A stretch of 46,695 nucleotides of DNA from the IMG/VR virus record IMGVR_UViG_3300038701_000572, positions 1-46,695 of that record. One strand, given 5' to 3'. The notes below the pieces were generated by a model, which did no database searches, was not told the origin of the DNA, and saw nothing but the letters and a program-made list of their open reading frames with translations. Source of the stretch: a virus. Of the stretch, positions 22,570 through 30,688 are shown piece after piece. The translations under genes and the position numbers were made by a program. The first letter of the stretch is position 1; each line of letters begins with the position of its first letter.

Positions 22570-24068
22570 AATTTAGTTTAGAGCAGGTTGATATTATTGA
22601 AGCTGCGAAAACGTTGATTGCAGATTCAGTGTATAATGCGTTGCGTGTGAACTCAGTAGCCGGTAGTGGTAAGACTACTATCCTGTTGCGTTGTGCAATC
22701 GTACAGCCAGTTGACAAGGTTGTTATGCTGGCGTTTAATAAGCGGATTGCAGAAGAAATTCAAGCGAAGATCGCTAAGGCGAAGCGACAGTATTCTTTAG
22801 AGTATTTCGTGGATATGGTTGATTTGCCTGAGATTCAAGCAGCAACATTCCATAGTTTCTTTTTGAACTATTTGCGTATGCGTCTTGGTCGTCAGGTTAA
22901 AGTTGATAAGCGTAAGAACCACGACATTTTTGCTAAGCTGTTTCCCGAAGACCCAGCGATGGTTTATCCGGTAGTACAGTTAGTTAGTGCGTTGAAGAAC
23001 TGTGGTTACATTATGCTGACAGCAATGGAGCTGACAGACGTAGCGGATTTAGCGGAAGAGAAAAACTTAGAGTTGCCAAAGGGTTACACGTACCAGACTA
23101 TGGCAAAAATGGCTCACAAAGTTTTTATGACTTCAGTTAAAGACCATACGAAAGTAGACTTTGACGACATGCTTTTCTTGCCTGTGCTGTTCCATCGTAA
23201 GCATGGCTGGAAGTGTGACCGTATGCCTGTTTGTATTGTGGACGAAGGCCAGGATATGAATAGCTTGCAGCGTTACTTGGTATGGATGATTGCAGATAAC
23301 GCCATCATTGCAGGCGATAAGAACCAGGCAATCTATGGTTTCCGTGGTGCTGACTATAATTCGATGGAAATGTTTAACGACCACTTCACCTGTAAAGACT
23401 TGGGTATGACTTACAGTTGGCGTTGTCCTCAGAAGATTGCTCCAATGGTTCAGCCTATTGTACCTCAGTTTAAGGTTCCTGAAACTGCGATGGAAGGTAC
23501 GATAGTTGAAGGTACTTATGGGGATTACTTAGCGCATGAGTACAAGGATAGAGAAAACCTCTGGGTTTGTCGTATGAACTATCCGCTGTTTAAGATTGCG
23601 TTGACGTACCTGAAGCATGGCATCCCGTTCGATATGCACCCTAAGTTTCCGACTCAGTTGCTGAATTTGGTCAAGAACTTCAAGTGTGACTTGATTCCAG
23701 AGTTCATTGCTAAGCTGGACGATTGGTTCGAGAAGGAACAGAAGCGTTTGGCAGAGAAGCCTAACCTGCTGAACCAGGCGGAAGATAAGTTTAAAGCTTT
23801 GAAGATTCTTGCGAAAGATAGTACGAATGTTCAGAACCTTTTGAGCACGCTGAATCAGTTAATGTTTAGTGACGAAGGCGGTGTGCGTCTGCTTACAGTG
23901 CATGGTGCTAAAGGTCTGGAAGCGAAGCGTGTTATTATCTTAGGTATTAACTTGATGCCTAGTGAACGTGCGGAATCGCCTGAACAAATCCAGCAAGAAC
24001 AAAACTTAATTTATGTAGCCAAGACACGTGCATTGGAAGAGCTAGTGTTATTGCATTTGGAGAAGTAA
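22566..24068 (+). CDS. UvrD/PcrA-like superfamily 1 DNA helicase
   Basis: 500 aa. The SF1 motifs appear in order: Walker A VAGSGKTT (31-38), motif Ia AFNKRIAEE, motif II VDEGQD (225-230), motif III GDKNQAIYGFRGA (250-262), motif IV SWRCPQKI, motif V TVHGAKGLEAKRV (about 445), motif VI IYVAKTRALEEL (about 485). It is shorter than host UvrD because the 1B and 2B insertions are reduced. It unwinds DNA 3' to 5' in replication or recombination. A Cas4-like nuclease is encoded 0.5 kb downstream. Confidence 0.92.
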   Translation: MKFSLEQVDIIEAAKTLIADSVYNALRVNSVAGSGKTTILLRCAIVQPVDKVVMLAFNKRIAEEIQAKIAKAKRQYSLEYFVDMVDLPEIQAATFHSFFLNYLRMRLGRQVKVDKRKNHDIFAKLFPEDPAMVYPVVQLVSALKNCGYIMLTAMELTDVADLAEEKNLELPKGYTYQTMAKMAHKVFMTSVKDHTKVDFDDMLFLPVLFHRKHGWKCDRMPVCIVDEGQDMNSLQRYLVWMIADNAIIAGDKNQAIYGFRGADYNSMEMFNDHFTCKDLGMTYSWRCPQKIAPMVQPIVPQFKVPETAMEGTIVEGTYGDYLAHEYKDRENLWVCRMNYPLFKIALTYLKHGIPFDMHPKFPTQLLNLVKNFKCDLIPEFIAKLDDWFEKEQKRLAEKPNLLNQAEDKFKALKILAKDSTNVQNLLSTLNQLMFSDEGGVRLLTVHGAKGLEAKRVIILGINLMPSERAESPEQIQQEQNLIYVAKTRALEELVLLHLEK

Positions 24069-24069
24069 G

Positions 24070-24297
24070 ATGGCTAAAGAAGAAACTATGGTATTGGGTT
24101 TACTAAGGATTCGTAAGGATTTAGGCAAGAAGGTTGAGAGCCTTCTAGCTGACCCAGTGAACCCGAGCAGGAAGCGTCACGGCTCGCTAAAAATTTATAT
24201 GGAAAGTCTTATTGCTAAGGACTTAGCGGAACGTGAAGCAGTGTCAAAAGAAGCACTTGATAGTGTTATGGAATCCTTGAAGGAGATAGATTTATGA
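24070..24297 (+). CDS. Small hypothetical protein
   Basis: 75 aa, charged, helical (VLGLLRIRKDLGKKVESLLA, then SKEALDSVMESLKEIDL). KRHGSLKIYMESLIAK resembles the second half of a ribbon-helix-helix or small DNA-binding protein but is not conclusive. Overlaps the next start by 4 bp. Confidence 0.6.
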   Translation: MAKEETMVLGLLRIRKDLGKKVESLLADPVNPSRKRHGSLKIYMESLIAKDLAEREAVSKEALDSVMESLKEIDL

Positions 24298-24581
24298 ACC
24301 AAACGCAAGCAGAACTAGAGCAAGAGTTGCTCGGTCAAGTAGTTGATAAAGAGATGGTGGAAGAACAGCGTGTGAAGCTGAATGATTTCCGTCGTCGTAT
24401 TTCTAACGGTGAGGCTGTGCCAGAAGATGAACTACGTACAGCTATCACAAGTATTCGTGTGCTGTATGGTCGTGAGGCAGAGAAGAAGAAAGCTGCCGCT
24501 AAACCTAAGCCGAAGAAGGCTCCAGCTAAACCGAAGAAAGAAGTTAATATTGATAACCTAATGGATAACCTGTTCGGGTAA
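24294..24581 (+). CDS. Small protein with lysine-rich tail and DNLF terminus
   Basis: 95 aa. The N-terminal 60 residues are helical (EQELLGQVVDKEMVEEQRV). A flexible KKKAAAKPKPKKAPAKPKK linker leads to NIDNLMDNLFG at the end. The layout, a small domain, a basic tether and a DxLF tail, suggests an adaptor that holds a partner near DNA. Encoded between helicase and nuclease. Confidence 0.65.
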   Translation: MNQTQAELEQELLGQVVDKEMVEEQRVKLNDFRRRISNGEAVPEDELRTAITSIRVLYGREAEKKKAAAKPKPKKAPAKPKKEVNIDNLMDNLFG

Positions 24582-24590
24582 GGATTTGGC

Positions 24591-25616
24591 ATGACTGATA
24601 ATGTGAAGCAACGTTTCGAAATTGTTAGTCAGTGTACGCCTGATAAGCTGGTGCAAAACCATCAGCTTATTGAGCTGTTCCCTGAAACAATTGACAACAC
24701 AATGGTACAGACTTTTTTAGCGTGCGAGAAAAAGTTTCTGTTTAACTATCTTTACTGCCGTGCAGGTAGTTCCAGTAATATTCACCTGATTGCAGGTGCA
24801 GCTTTCGCAGAGGCAAACGATGTCTACCGTAAATCCTACTTTGAGAAAGGGCTGTCACATACAGAGAGTTTGGATGCGGGACTACTTGCGCTCGTCCAGA
24901 AGTATGGGTGGCACGGGAACCTGGAAGATTCAGCTGACTGGCAAGCCAGTAATAAAAGTTTCTTCCGTATCGCTGCTGCATTCCTCGACTACTGGGAAGA
25001 GTATAATCCTAAACTTGGACGAAGCACGGTCTGGAAAACACCAGAAGGAGAGGTTGCGTCAGAGATTGGCGGAACGATTGAGCTGGATGTTAAGCATCCC
25101 GTCACAGGATTGCCGCTTCTTTTTAGTTATCGTTTGGATGTTATCGAAGATAGGGATGGAGACATCTGGATGGTGGACGACAAGACCACTGGCAGTCTCG
25201 GCGCTTCGTGGGCTAATAGTTGGGCTACTCGCTCTCAGTTTATGGGCTATCTTTATGCTTGTCAGCTTCGTGGCTATCCCGTTGTGGGAATGATTGCGCG
25301 TGGCACTGGCATCTTGAAGACTAAGATTAGCCACCTTGAAGCACCAGTTACATTTGACCCAATCATTGTCAAACGCTGGTGGCATTGGATTAACCAACAG
25401 GCTACTCGTATGGTTGGGTTGACGGTTCAGAATGACCGTAACAATTTCAGCTATAACTTTGGCGACCAGTGTAATGCTTACTCAGGTTGTGCATTCAAGG
25501 ATGCTTGTACCAGTCGCTTTACTCACAAGGTTCTGAACACAATGCCGATTCGTATCTGGAACCCTGAGTGTCCCGAAGAAAGTCCTAGCTGTGAGGGGTA
25601 TCAAACCAATGACTAA
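24591..25616 (+). CDS. Cas4/RecB-like PD-(D/E)XK nuclease
   Basis: 341 aa. FLACEKKFLFNYLY gives an N-terminal cysteine. DVIEDRDGDIWMVDDKTTGS gives the D and DxK catalytic core (about 180-199). SQFMGYLYACQL supplies the QxxxY helix. The C-terminal CNAYSGCAFKDAC adds three cysteines that, with the first, could hold a 4Fe-4S cluster as in Cas4 and AddB. It likely degrades or resects DNA ends beside the UvrD-like helicase. The catalytic pair is VDDKT rather than the usual (D/E)xK spacing of some families, but fits this one. Confidence 0.82.
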   Translation: MTDNVKQRFEIVSQCTPDKLVQNHQLIELFPETIDNTMVQTFLACEKKFLFNYLYCRAGSSSNIHLIAGAAFAEANDVYRKSYFEKGLSHTESLDAGLLALVQKYGWHGNLEDSADWQASNKSFFRIAAAFLDYWEEYNPKLGRSTVWKTPEGEVASEIGGTIELDVKHPVTGLPLLFSYRLDVIEDRDGDIWMVDDKTTGSLGASWANSWATRSQFMGYLYACQLRGYPVVGMIARGTGILKTKISHLEAPVTFDPIIVKRWWHWINQQATRMVGLTVQNDRNNFSYNFGDQCNAYSGCAFKDACTSRFTHKVLNTMPIRIWNPECPEESPSCEGYQTND

Positions 25617-25962
25617 GGTGCGTGTTAACGGTCAGTCTCTGAAGGCACGGTTGGAAATGCTCCAGCATATCTTTGTTAAGGATGCTAACCTTGTTGACTA
25701 CACTGACTACTATTTTATAGTCGATACCGAAAATGCGGCACGTAATGCTGAGTTTGATTTTATTCAGACATTGGACTCATTCAACCTGATTGGTGAAGTC
25801 AGCCACTATACTGGTGGCATTGAGTTTCATGTGCTTAGACCTAACAGTAAGTTAAAGAAAGTTAGGCTTCGTTGCATGAGTAACAAGATGTTCCTGAAGA
25901 ACTACGACAGCTATCGTCGCGGTAACAAGACGCAGGTGATTTACGATGTTACGGAAACGTAA
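25609..25962 (+). CDS. Hypothetical basic protein
   Basis: 117 aa from ATG 25609, with GAGGGG before it; an in-frame ATG at 25591 is inside the nuclease gene. Basic C-terminal half (PNSKLKKVRLRCMSNKM, SYRRGNKTQ). Predicted alpha/beta. No family recognised. It overlaps the following gene by 17 bp. Confidence 0.6.
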   Translation: MTKVRVNGQSLKARLEMLQHIFVKDANLVDYTDYYFIVDTENAARNAEFDFIQTLDSFNLIGEVSHYTGGIEFHVLRPNSKLKKVRLRCMSNKMFLKNYDSYRRGNKTQVIYDVTET

Positions 25963-26371
25963 TGTAGAATTTTTTCTTAATGGAGCAGCGGAGCCTTCGG
26001 GTTCTGCTGTAGTGACTTTTGATGATAGACATCCTTTCAGACCTTGCGGTTACGTTTGCGTTTGTCCTAGTTGTGGTGACGCTTGGGCTAAAGCAAAAGT
26101 ATCAGGTCAAGTATCTCAAAGATATTGCGCTGTCAGCGTACCTTGCAGTGAACACGGAGGCGGTCTTATTGTTGACACTGCTACATACCTCAACCTTAAA
26201 GCTAGGTTCGATGTGGAATACAGCCGAGAAGTTTGGGAGCATGATTTTGTTGTGCTGTATGACAAGTGGTTACTTCCTGGACTTAGTGACCCGTCGCAGC
26301 TGGAAAATGTAGACGAATGGGGCTGGCCTATCGGGGCTGGCGCAAGACTAGAAGGGCTGGAGAAACGATAA
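25946..26371 (+). CDS. Hypothetical protein with CxxC
   Basis: 141 aa. CVCPSCGDAWAKAK (about 38-51), then YCAVSVPCSEHGGG, could form a zinc ribbon. The C-terminal half is acidic with many aromatic residues (EVWEHDFVVLYDKWLLPG). Its stop overlaps the next ATG as TAATG. Confidence 0.6.
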   Translation: MLRKRNVEFFLNGAAEPSGSAVVTFDDRHPFRPCGYVCVCPSCGDAWAKAKVSGQVSQRYCAVSVPCSEHGGGLIVDTATYLNLKARFDVEYSREVWEHDFVVLYDKWLLPGLSDPSQLENVDEWGWPIGAGARLEGLEKR

Positions 26372-26763
26372 TGGAAATGGAAACTTTACAGACTCGCATC
26401 AATGATGCAGCAGATAAGTACGGTGACACTCAGTCGCATGATGTGATTGCAAAAGTGTTAGGCCAATTCACGCCGACGGGTACACGTAGCACTACGAACT
26501 ACTGGAACTGTACTCCAGTAGATAAGCCACACATCTGGAAAGCTTTTCAGGAAAGCCGTGATGTCCAGAAGATCCTGGAACGCAACTTACCAGAGGATCG
26601 TCGTGATGCGCGCGGTGCTGGGGAGTTGCTGGTAGATGGTTTGGTTATGCTCAAGATAGCTCTTCGTGCAGAGATTTCTCAGCAGGAACGTACCCGTGTC
26701 GAGAAAGAGCTGTTGGAATTGTCTGACGTACTTACAGACTTGGAGGATAGAATTGGAAACTAG
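26371..26763 (+). CDS. Hypothetical helical protein
   Basis: 130 aa from ATG 26371; an earlier in-frame ATG at 26317 lies within the upstream gene. GDTQSHDVIAKVLGQFTPTG and KPHIWKAFQESRDVQKILER are followed by a long helix (RVEKELLELSDVLTDLEDR). Acidic C-terminus. Family unknown. Confidence 0.6.
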   Translation: MEMETLQTRINDAADKYGDTQSHDVIAKVLGQFTPTGTRSTTNYWNCTPVDKPHIWKAFQESRDVQKILERNLPEDRRDARGAGELLVDGLVMLKIALRAEISQQERTRVEKELLELSDVLTDLEDRIGN

Positions 26764-26896
26764 CGAAGAGAAGTTCGACTACTATCTTTGTCACCGCTGT
26801 GATATGTATACGATAGTTGATCAGGGGGACGAGCCTCCGAAGGAATGTCACCTGTGCCACTACGATGAATTGTCTCTGGACGTTAATGGTGGTTAG
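26753..26896 (+). CDS. Mini zinc-ribbon protein (TTG start)
   Basis: 47 aa if started at TTG 26753, which follows GGAGG at good spacing; the ATG at 26666 in the same frame lies deep in the preceding gene and lacks a site. CHRCDMYTIV and CHLCHYDEL give two CxxC pairs 20 residues apart, a rubredoxin-like or zinc-ribbon knuckle. Probably a small regulatory or cofactor-binding protein. Confidence 0.6.
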   Translation: METSEEKFDYYLCHRCDMYTIVDQGDEPPKECHLCHYDELSLDVNGG

Positions 26897-26936
26897 TTTA
26901 AAAAAATGGTTGTGTGCTGGATGTTAACCGTGTATC

Positions 26937-26968
26937 TTATATAATCTCAAGCGCACGAGATTATATAA
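26937..26968. promoter_or_regulatory. Perfect TATAATCTC palindrome
   Basis: TTATATAATCTC (26937-26948), eight-base loop AAGCGCAC, and GAGATTATATAA (26957-26968), a perfect 12-bp inverted repeat 36 bp before the ATPase ATG. It contains TATAAT on both strands. Regulatory role inferred from position and from similar elements at 11152 and 35404. Confidence 0.55.
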
Positions 26969-27004
26969 AAATCTTGATTCAATTAGTTAGAAGGAAAACA
27001 CGAT

Positions 27005-27982
27005 ATGTCAGAGCAAGTTGTTGAGAAAAGTTTTTCAGAGATTGTTGATGGTAAAGAGGTGATTCACCTAAGCGCCGAAGACCAAGCTCTTTTAGATAAG
27101 TATGAAGAAGATGGCTGCACGCCTAGCATGTTGGTTCATACTTACCCAGGTGTTGCATGGAACGAAGAAGCTCCTAAGTTCTTGTTGATGGGTATGCCAG
27201 GTGGTGGTAAAACTTTTAGTATTGCAAGCTTGCTTGCTGCTGGTCTGGAAGTTTTCGTTATCTTCACAGAGCAAGGTAAAGAATCTTTGCTTGAAAGCTG
27301 TATGCAGAATGGTTATGATACGAGCAAGTTACATTACACTCGTATCAGCGCAGGTAGTCCTGGTTTTGGTAGCTTGAAGCGTATCGCTAAGAGCATCAAC
27401 AAGAACACGCAGAAAGATTTGCAGGGTGCGAAGGGCTTGAGTGAAAAAGACTACACTCAAATGATTGACCTTATCGCAGCGTGTGAAAACTTCAAAGACC
27501 AGCATAACGTAAGTTATGGTAATGCTAGTGAATGGGGTAACGGTCGTGTCCTAGTGATTGATGGTTTGTCTGGCATCAATACTATGATGATGGATTTAGT
27601 AGTTGGTGCGAAGCCTGTTAAGACAATCGCTGATTGGGGTATCGCAATGGATCAGGAAATGCGCTTCATCAACCAGTGCGTTAACTCCATGATTGCAGGC
27701 TTCGGTTTGATTGCTCACTTAGAGCTGAACAAAGATGAAGTAGATGGTCGAATCTACAAGTACCCTAAGTTGTTGGGTAACAAAAACACTTACGATTTTG
27801 GTAAGCATTTCTCAGATGTGATTCTTGCAGAAGATGCAGGTTCTGGTAAGTTCCTGTGGAAGACTGACGAGAAGAACATGCAGTTGAAATGTCGTAACCT
27901 TCCTCGTGGTGCTCGTTTAGAACCAACGTTCGTTCCACTGTATGATGCGTGGGCAGGACGTTTAACTAAGAAGGAAAGTTAA
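27005..27982 (+). CDS. RecA-fold phage ATPase (AAA_24-like)
   Basis: 325 aa. Walker A GMPGGGKT at residues 63-70, Walker B VLVIDGLSG near 180, and sensor-like LIAHLELNKDE near 245. This fits the phage nucleotide-binding family found next to SSB-like proteins in replication and annealing modules. It probably loads or moves a recombination or replication factor on DNA. The GroES-like gene follows 1 bp after. Confidence 0.8.
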   Translation: MSEQVVEKSFSEIVDGKEVIHLSAEDQALLDKYEEDGCTPSMLVHTYPGVAWNEEAPKFLLMGMPGGGKTFSIASLLAAGLEVFVIFTEQGKESLLESCMQNGYDTSKLHYTRISAGSPGFGSLKRIAKSINKNTQKDLQGAKGLSEKDYTQMIDLIAACENFKDQHNVSYGNASEWGNGRVLVIDGLSGINTMMMDLVVGAKPVKTIADWGIAMDQEMRFINQCVNSMIAGFGLIAHLELNKDEVDGRIYKYPKLLGNKNTYDFGKHFSDVILAEDAGSGKFLWKTDEKNMQLKCRNLPRGARLEPTFVPLYDAWAGRLTKKES

Positions 27983-27983
27983 T

Positions 27984-28319
27984 ATGTCAGGTATTGTTGA
28001 CAATTCGGGTAAGGCTCTGGATATTAAAGAGCCAGTTAAAACTGCTAAGCCAGTTGGTATTTATGTAGTGTTGGAAGTTAAGAACCCAAACTACAGTCCC
28101 TCTGGTATCTTGATTCAAGCAGCGAATCGTGTCACTGACATGGAAGCTCGCGGCAAGTTAGTGCGTATCGGTGACGGTTGTCAGATTATGAAGGAAGCGC
28201 ACATTGGTAATACAGTTTACTTCCGACCTGGTGCAGTGGTTGAAGTATTAGGTGGGGATTGCGACGAGACGTTACAGTTAATACTGGCGGAAAGTTCAAT
28301 CCATTGTTACACAGTTTAA
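27984..28319 (+). CDS. GroES-like co-chaperonin
   Basis: 111 aa. Matching GroES order: PVGIYVVLEVKNPN (first strand), SPSGILIQ (start of the mobile loop, GGI/V-like), ARGKLVRIGDG (RGEVLAVGNG in GroES), HIGNTVYFRPG (VKVGDIVIFNDG) and LQLILAESSIHCYTV (EEVLIMSESDILAIV). It could replace host GroES for phage capsid folding, as T4 gp31 does, here in the early operon. The identification is from the pattern, without a search. Confidence 0.75.
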   Translation: MSGIVDNSGKALDIKEPVKTAKPVGIYVVLEVKNPNYSPSGILIQAANRVTDMEARGKLVRIGDGCQIMKEAHIGNTVYFRPGAVVEVLGGDCDETLQLILAESSIHCYTV

Positions 28320-28327
28320 AATAACGC

Positions 28328-28356
28328 TTGACAGCTTGATGTCAATGAGTTAACAT
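28328..28356 (+). promoter_or_regulatory. Rightward promoter before the SSB-like gene
   Basis: TTGACA (28328-28333), 17-bp spacer, TAACAT (28351-28356). About 75 bp of leader to the gene. It would give extra expression of the SSB-like protein, which ends at its own strong terminator. Confidence 0.7.
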
Positions 28357-28429
28357 TTATTACATGTCGGGGGCAATGGCGCAACCGACTTTAAAACAGA
28401 AACTATATAGTTAAAAAGGAAAATATATC

Positions 28430-28927
28430 ATGGCTAAATTCGACGCAAACGCTTTTCTTACTCAAACAGTTGAAGCTAAACTAGACACAAAACGTATCCC
28501 GTGTCCAGAAGATAGCTACGATGAAGCGCAAATCACTAAGCTTGAGATTAACTCAGGTACGGTGAAGGAAGGCGAGAACGCTGGTAAGCCTTGGGCACGT
28601 CTACGTGCTCGCATCGAAATCCTTGACCCTAATGCGAAAGCAGAATGTAAACTTACAGGTGATGCAAACCCTGCGGTTTACTGGGAAGAGTTCCTTCAAC
28701 TTACTGAAGATGGTGCGCTTGATACTTCAGATGGTCAAAACATTCAGCTTGGTAAACTTCGTGCAGCATGTGGCCAGAACACAGACGAAGAATGGTCAAT
28801 CATGGACTTAGAGAAAGCAAGCCTTGGTGCTAAAGTTAAGCATCGCTTAAACAACGACGGTGACGCTTACGCTATTTGTGCAGGCGTTTACAACCCAACA
28901 GCGGTTGAAGACGAAGACGAACTTTAA
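28430..28927 (+). CDS. SSB-like protein (DUF669-like)
   Basis: 165 aa. MAKFDANAFLTQ, then EAQITKLEINSGT, GKPWARLRARIEIL, QLGKLRAACGQ and LGAKVKHRLNN follow the DUF669 single-strand-binding pattern as I recall it. The C-terminus is acidic (VEDEDEL), like T7 gp2.5 and SSB tails that recruit partners. It has its own promoter and terminator, so it is probably made in quantity. It coats single-stranded DNA during replication and recombination. Confidence 0.72.
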   Translation: MAKFDANAFLTQTVEAKLDTKRIPCPEDSYDEAQITKLEINSGTVKEGENAGKPWARLRARIEILDPNAKAECKLTGDANPAVYWEEFLQLTEDGALDTSDGQNIQLGKLRAACGQNTDEEWSIMDLEKASLGAKVKHRLNNDGDAYAICAGVYNPTAVEDEDEL

Positions 28928-28954
28928 TAGCTTAGTTAAGCAGGTATAAAGTGA

Positions 28955-28985
28955 GGGCTAGGCAGAAATGCTTAGCCCTTTTTTT
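28955..28985 (+). terminator. Strong terminator after the SSB-like gene
   Basis: GGGCTAGGC/GCTTAGCCC (nine pairs, one G-T) around AGAAAT, then seven T residues. Confidence 0.93.
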
Positions 28986-29010
28986 GGTTTAAATAAAAGG
29001 AAAACCTAGT

Positions 29011-30408
29011 ATGTCTAAGACACAAATCCACTGGAGTGAGATTGAGATTGAAGATAGGCAGCGTACTAAAGAAGACTGGCAGCACGTTAAGAAGTTGGCA
29101 GTTAGTATTAAGCGCACGATTCTGATTAACGCTCCGGTAGTGCAAGCAGTAGATGGTAAGTGTGTACTTGCAGCAGGTTGGAACCGAGTCCATGCCATTA
29201 AGGAACTGGAAAAGTTGGGCATCGGTGTCAAGCATGATGGTCATCAATACGAGCCAGGTATGGTTCCGGTCACAAGCTATGATGACTTGACCAAGGAAGC
29301 AGCTTTCGAAGTTGAGCTGATGGAAAACGAAATGCGTCTTGACTTGACTTGGCAAGACCGTGATGCAGCCTTATTGAAGTTGAAGCAGATGGCTGAGAAG
29401 GTAACGGGTGAAGATGCTAAGCCAGCAGAGAAAGCTCGTGTAGTTGAAGCGTTGAAAGAAGGGGTAGCACCTGATGACAAACCGCAAGATAAATCTGCTA
29501 AGAAAAAGACAGACCGAACTCGTGCCAAGATTCAAAACGCTGAACTCCGTGCGCAGTACGCTAACGACCCGCGAGTTGCAAAGGCTAAATCGGCGTCTGA
29601 AGCAGACCGGATTATAAAGAAAGACTTGGAGAAAAAGCACCAAGAAAAACTGGCGGAACAGTTCAAAGAAAAGAAATCTGAACACGAGATTATCTTTGAT
29701 GACTGTACGGTTGCAATTAAAGAGCAGCCGGATGGTAAGTTTGATGTGATTGTAAGTGACCCTATCTATGGCATTGATGCTCAGGGTATGCACATGTTCC
29801 AGACTGCAAAGCACAAAGAACAGCATCACGATTATGATGACTCGCTAGAAAACTGGGATAAGATGTTTAACATTATGCCAGAAGAACTTATGAGGGTAGC
29901 TAAGGATGAGGCGCATTGTTATCTCTTCTGCGATGTTAACCGCTTCTTTGATTTCACAGTTGAAGATGAGACAGGATGTCGTGTTATGCCAGGACTTGCC
30001 ACGCGTATGCGACGAGCTGGCTGGACTGTCTGGCCTCGACCTCTTATCTGGTGTAAAGGAACAGTGGGAAGTATCCCGCGACCTGACCATGGCCCTCGTT
30101 ATACAGCAGAATATGTGTTGTATGCGATTAAAGGAAACAAGGAAACTATCGCCCTCAAGCCTGATGTATTTACAATCCAGCACACGCCTGGTAAGGAACA
30201 CGCAGCGTATAAAGCTCCTGAAGTATATGCAGAGGTTATGAGCCGAAGCGTGCGACCAGGTGATCGAGTGTTAGACTTCAGTGCAGGTAGCTTCAATATC
30301 CTACCGGCAGCCAATAGCATGAAGGCAATCGTTACAGCTATCGAGTTGGATACGCAGTACGAACCTTATGCCCACCTTAAAAAGATTAAGGAGTTAGGCG
30401 ATGACTAA
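29011..30408 (+). CDS. ParB-like / DNA methyltransferase fusion
   Basis: 465 aa. Residues 1-130 have the ParB/Srx-like order: VKKLAVSIKRTILINAPVV, LAAGWNRVHAIKEL, then VELMENEMRLDLTWQDRDAA. A lysine-rich linker (about 150-215) follows. The C-terminal domain has motif IV DPIYGID (about 250) and motif I RVLDFSAGSFNIL (about 425), the order of class-beta amino-methyltransferases. Motif IV is DPIY, not DPPY. It may modify phage DNA to escape restriction, or bind DNA without methylating it. GGAA ribosome site; it begins 26 bp after a strong terminator. Confidence 0.82.
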   Translation: MSKTQIHWSEIEIEDRQRTKEDWQHVKKLAVSIKRTILINAPVVQAVDGKCVLAAGWNRVHAIKELEKLGIGVKHDGHQYEPGMVPVTSYDDLTKEAAFEVELMENEMRLDLTWQDRDAALLKLKQMAEKVTGEDAKPAEKARVVEALKEGVAPDDKPQDKSAKKKTDRTRAKIQNAELRAQYANDPRVAKAKSASEADRIIKKDLEKKHQEKLAEQFKEKKSEHEIIFDDCTVAIKEQPDGKFDVIVSDPIYGIDAQGMHMFQTAKHKEQHHDYDDSLENWDKMFNIMPEELMRVAKDEAHCYLFCDVNRFFDFTVEDETGCRVMPGLATRMRRAGWTVWPRPLIWCKGTVGSIPRPDHGPRYTAEYVLYAIKGNKETIALKPDVFTIQHTPGKEHAAYKAPEVYAEVMSRSVRPGDRVLDFSAGSFNILPAANSMKAIVTAIELDTQYEPYAHLKKIKELGDD

Positions 30409-30688
30409 ACTAGAAATGTTGACGGAGATGATTCAGAAGCAACGTCAACTTGAAGCAAAGGCTATGAAGGTTATGTTGCATAACCCAGGTATCTTGATTC
30501 AGACTACCCCAGTTATGTGGGGCGGTGGCGACCAACCTTACCAGTATGCGTTCAACATGCACATCGCTGAGCGTGGTACTTACTGTGGTCACTTCCAGTA
30601 CTGTCCTTGGGGTTATGGGCAAGGTAATTTTGATGACTGGTTTAACGCGCAGTTTACTAACGAGATGGGGGGCGGGTATGTCCTATGA
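30401..30688 (+). CDS. Small hypothetical protein
   Basis: 95 aa, unrecognised. N-terminal helix (MLTEMIQKQRQLEAKAMKVM), then a Gly and aromatic rich part (CGHFQYCPWGYGQGNFDDWF). It overlaps the methyltransferase end by 8 bp and the next gene by 11 bp. Confidence 0.6.
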   Translation: MTKLEMLTEMIQKQRQLEAKAMKVMLHNPGILIQTTPVMWGGGDQPYQYAFNMHIAERGTYCGHFQYCPWGYGQGNFDDWFNAQFTNEMGGGYVL

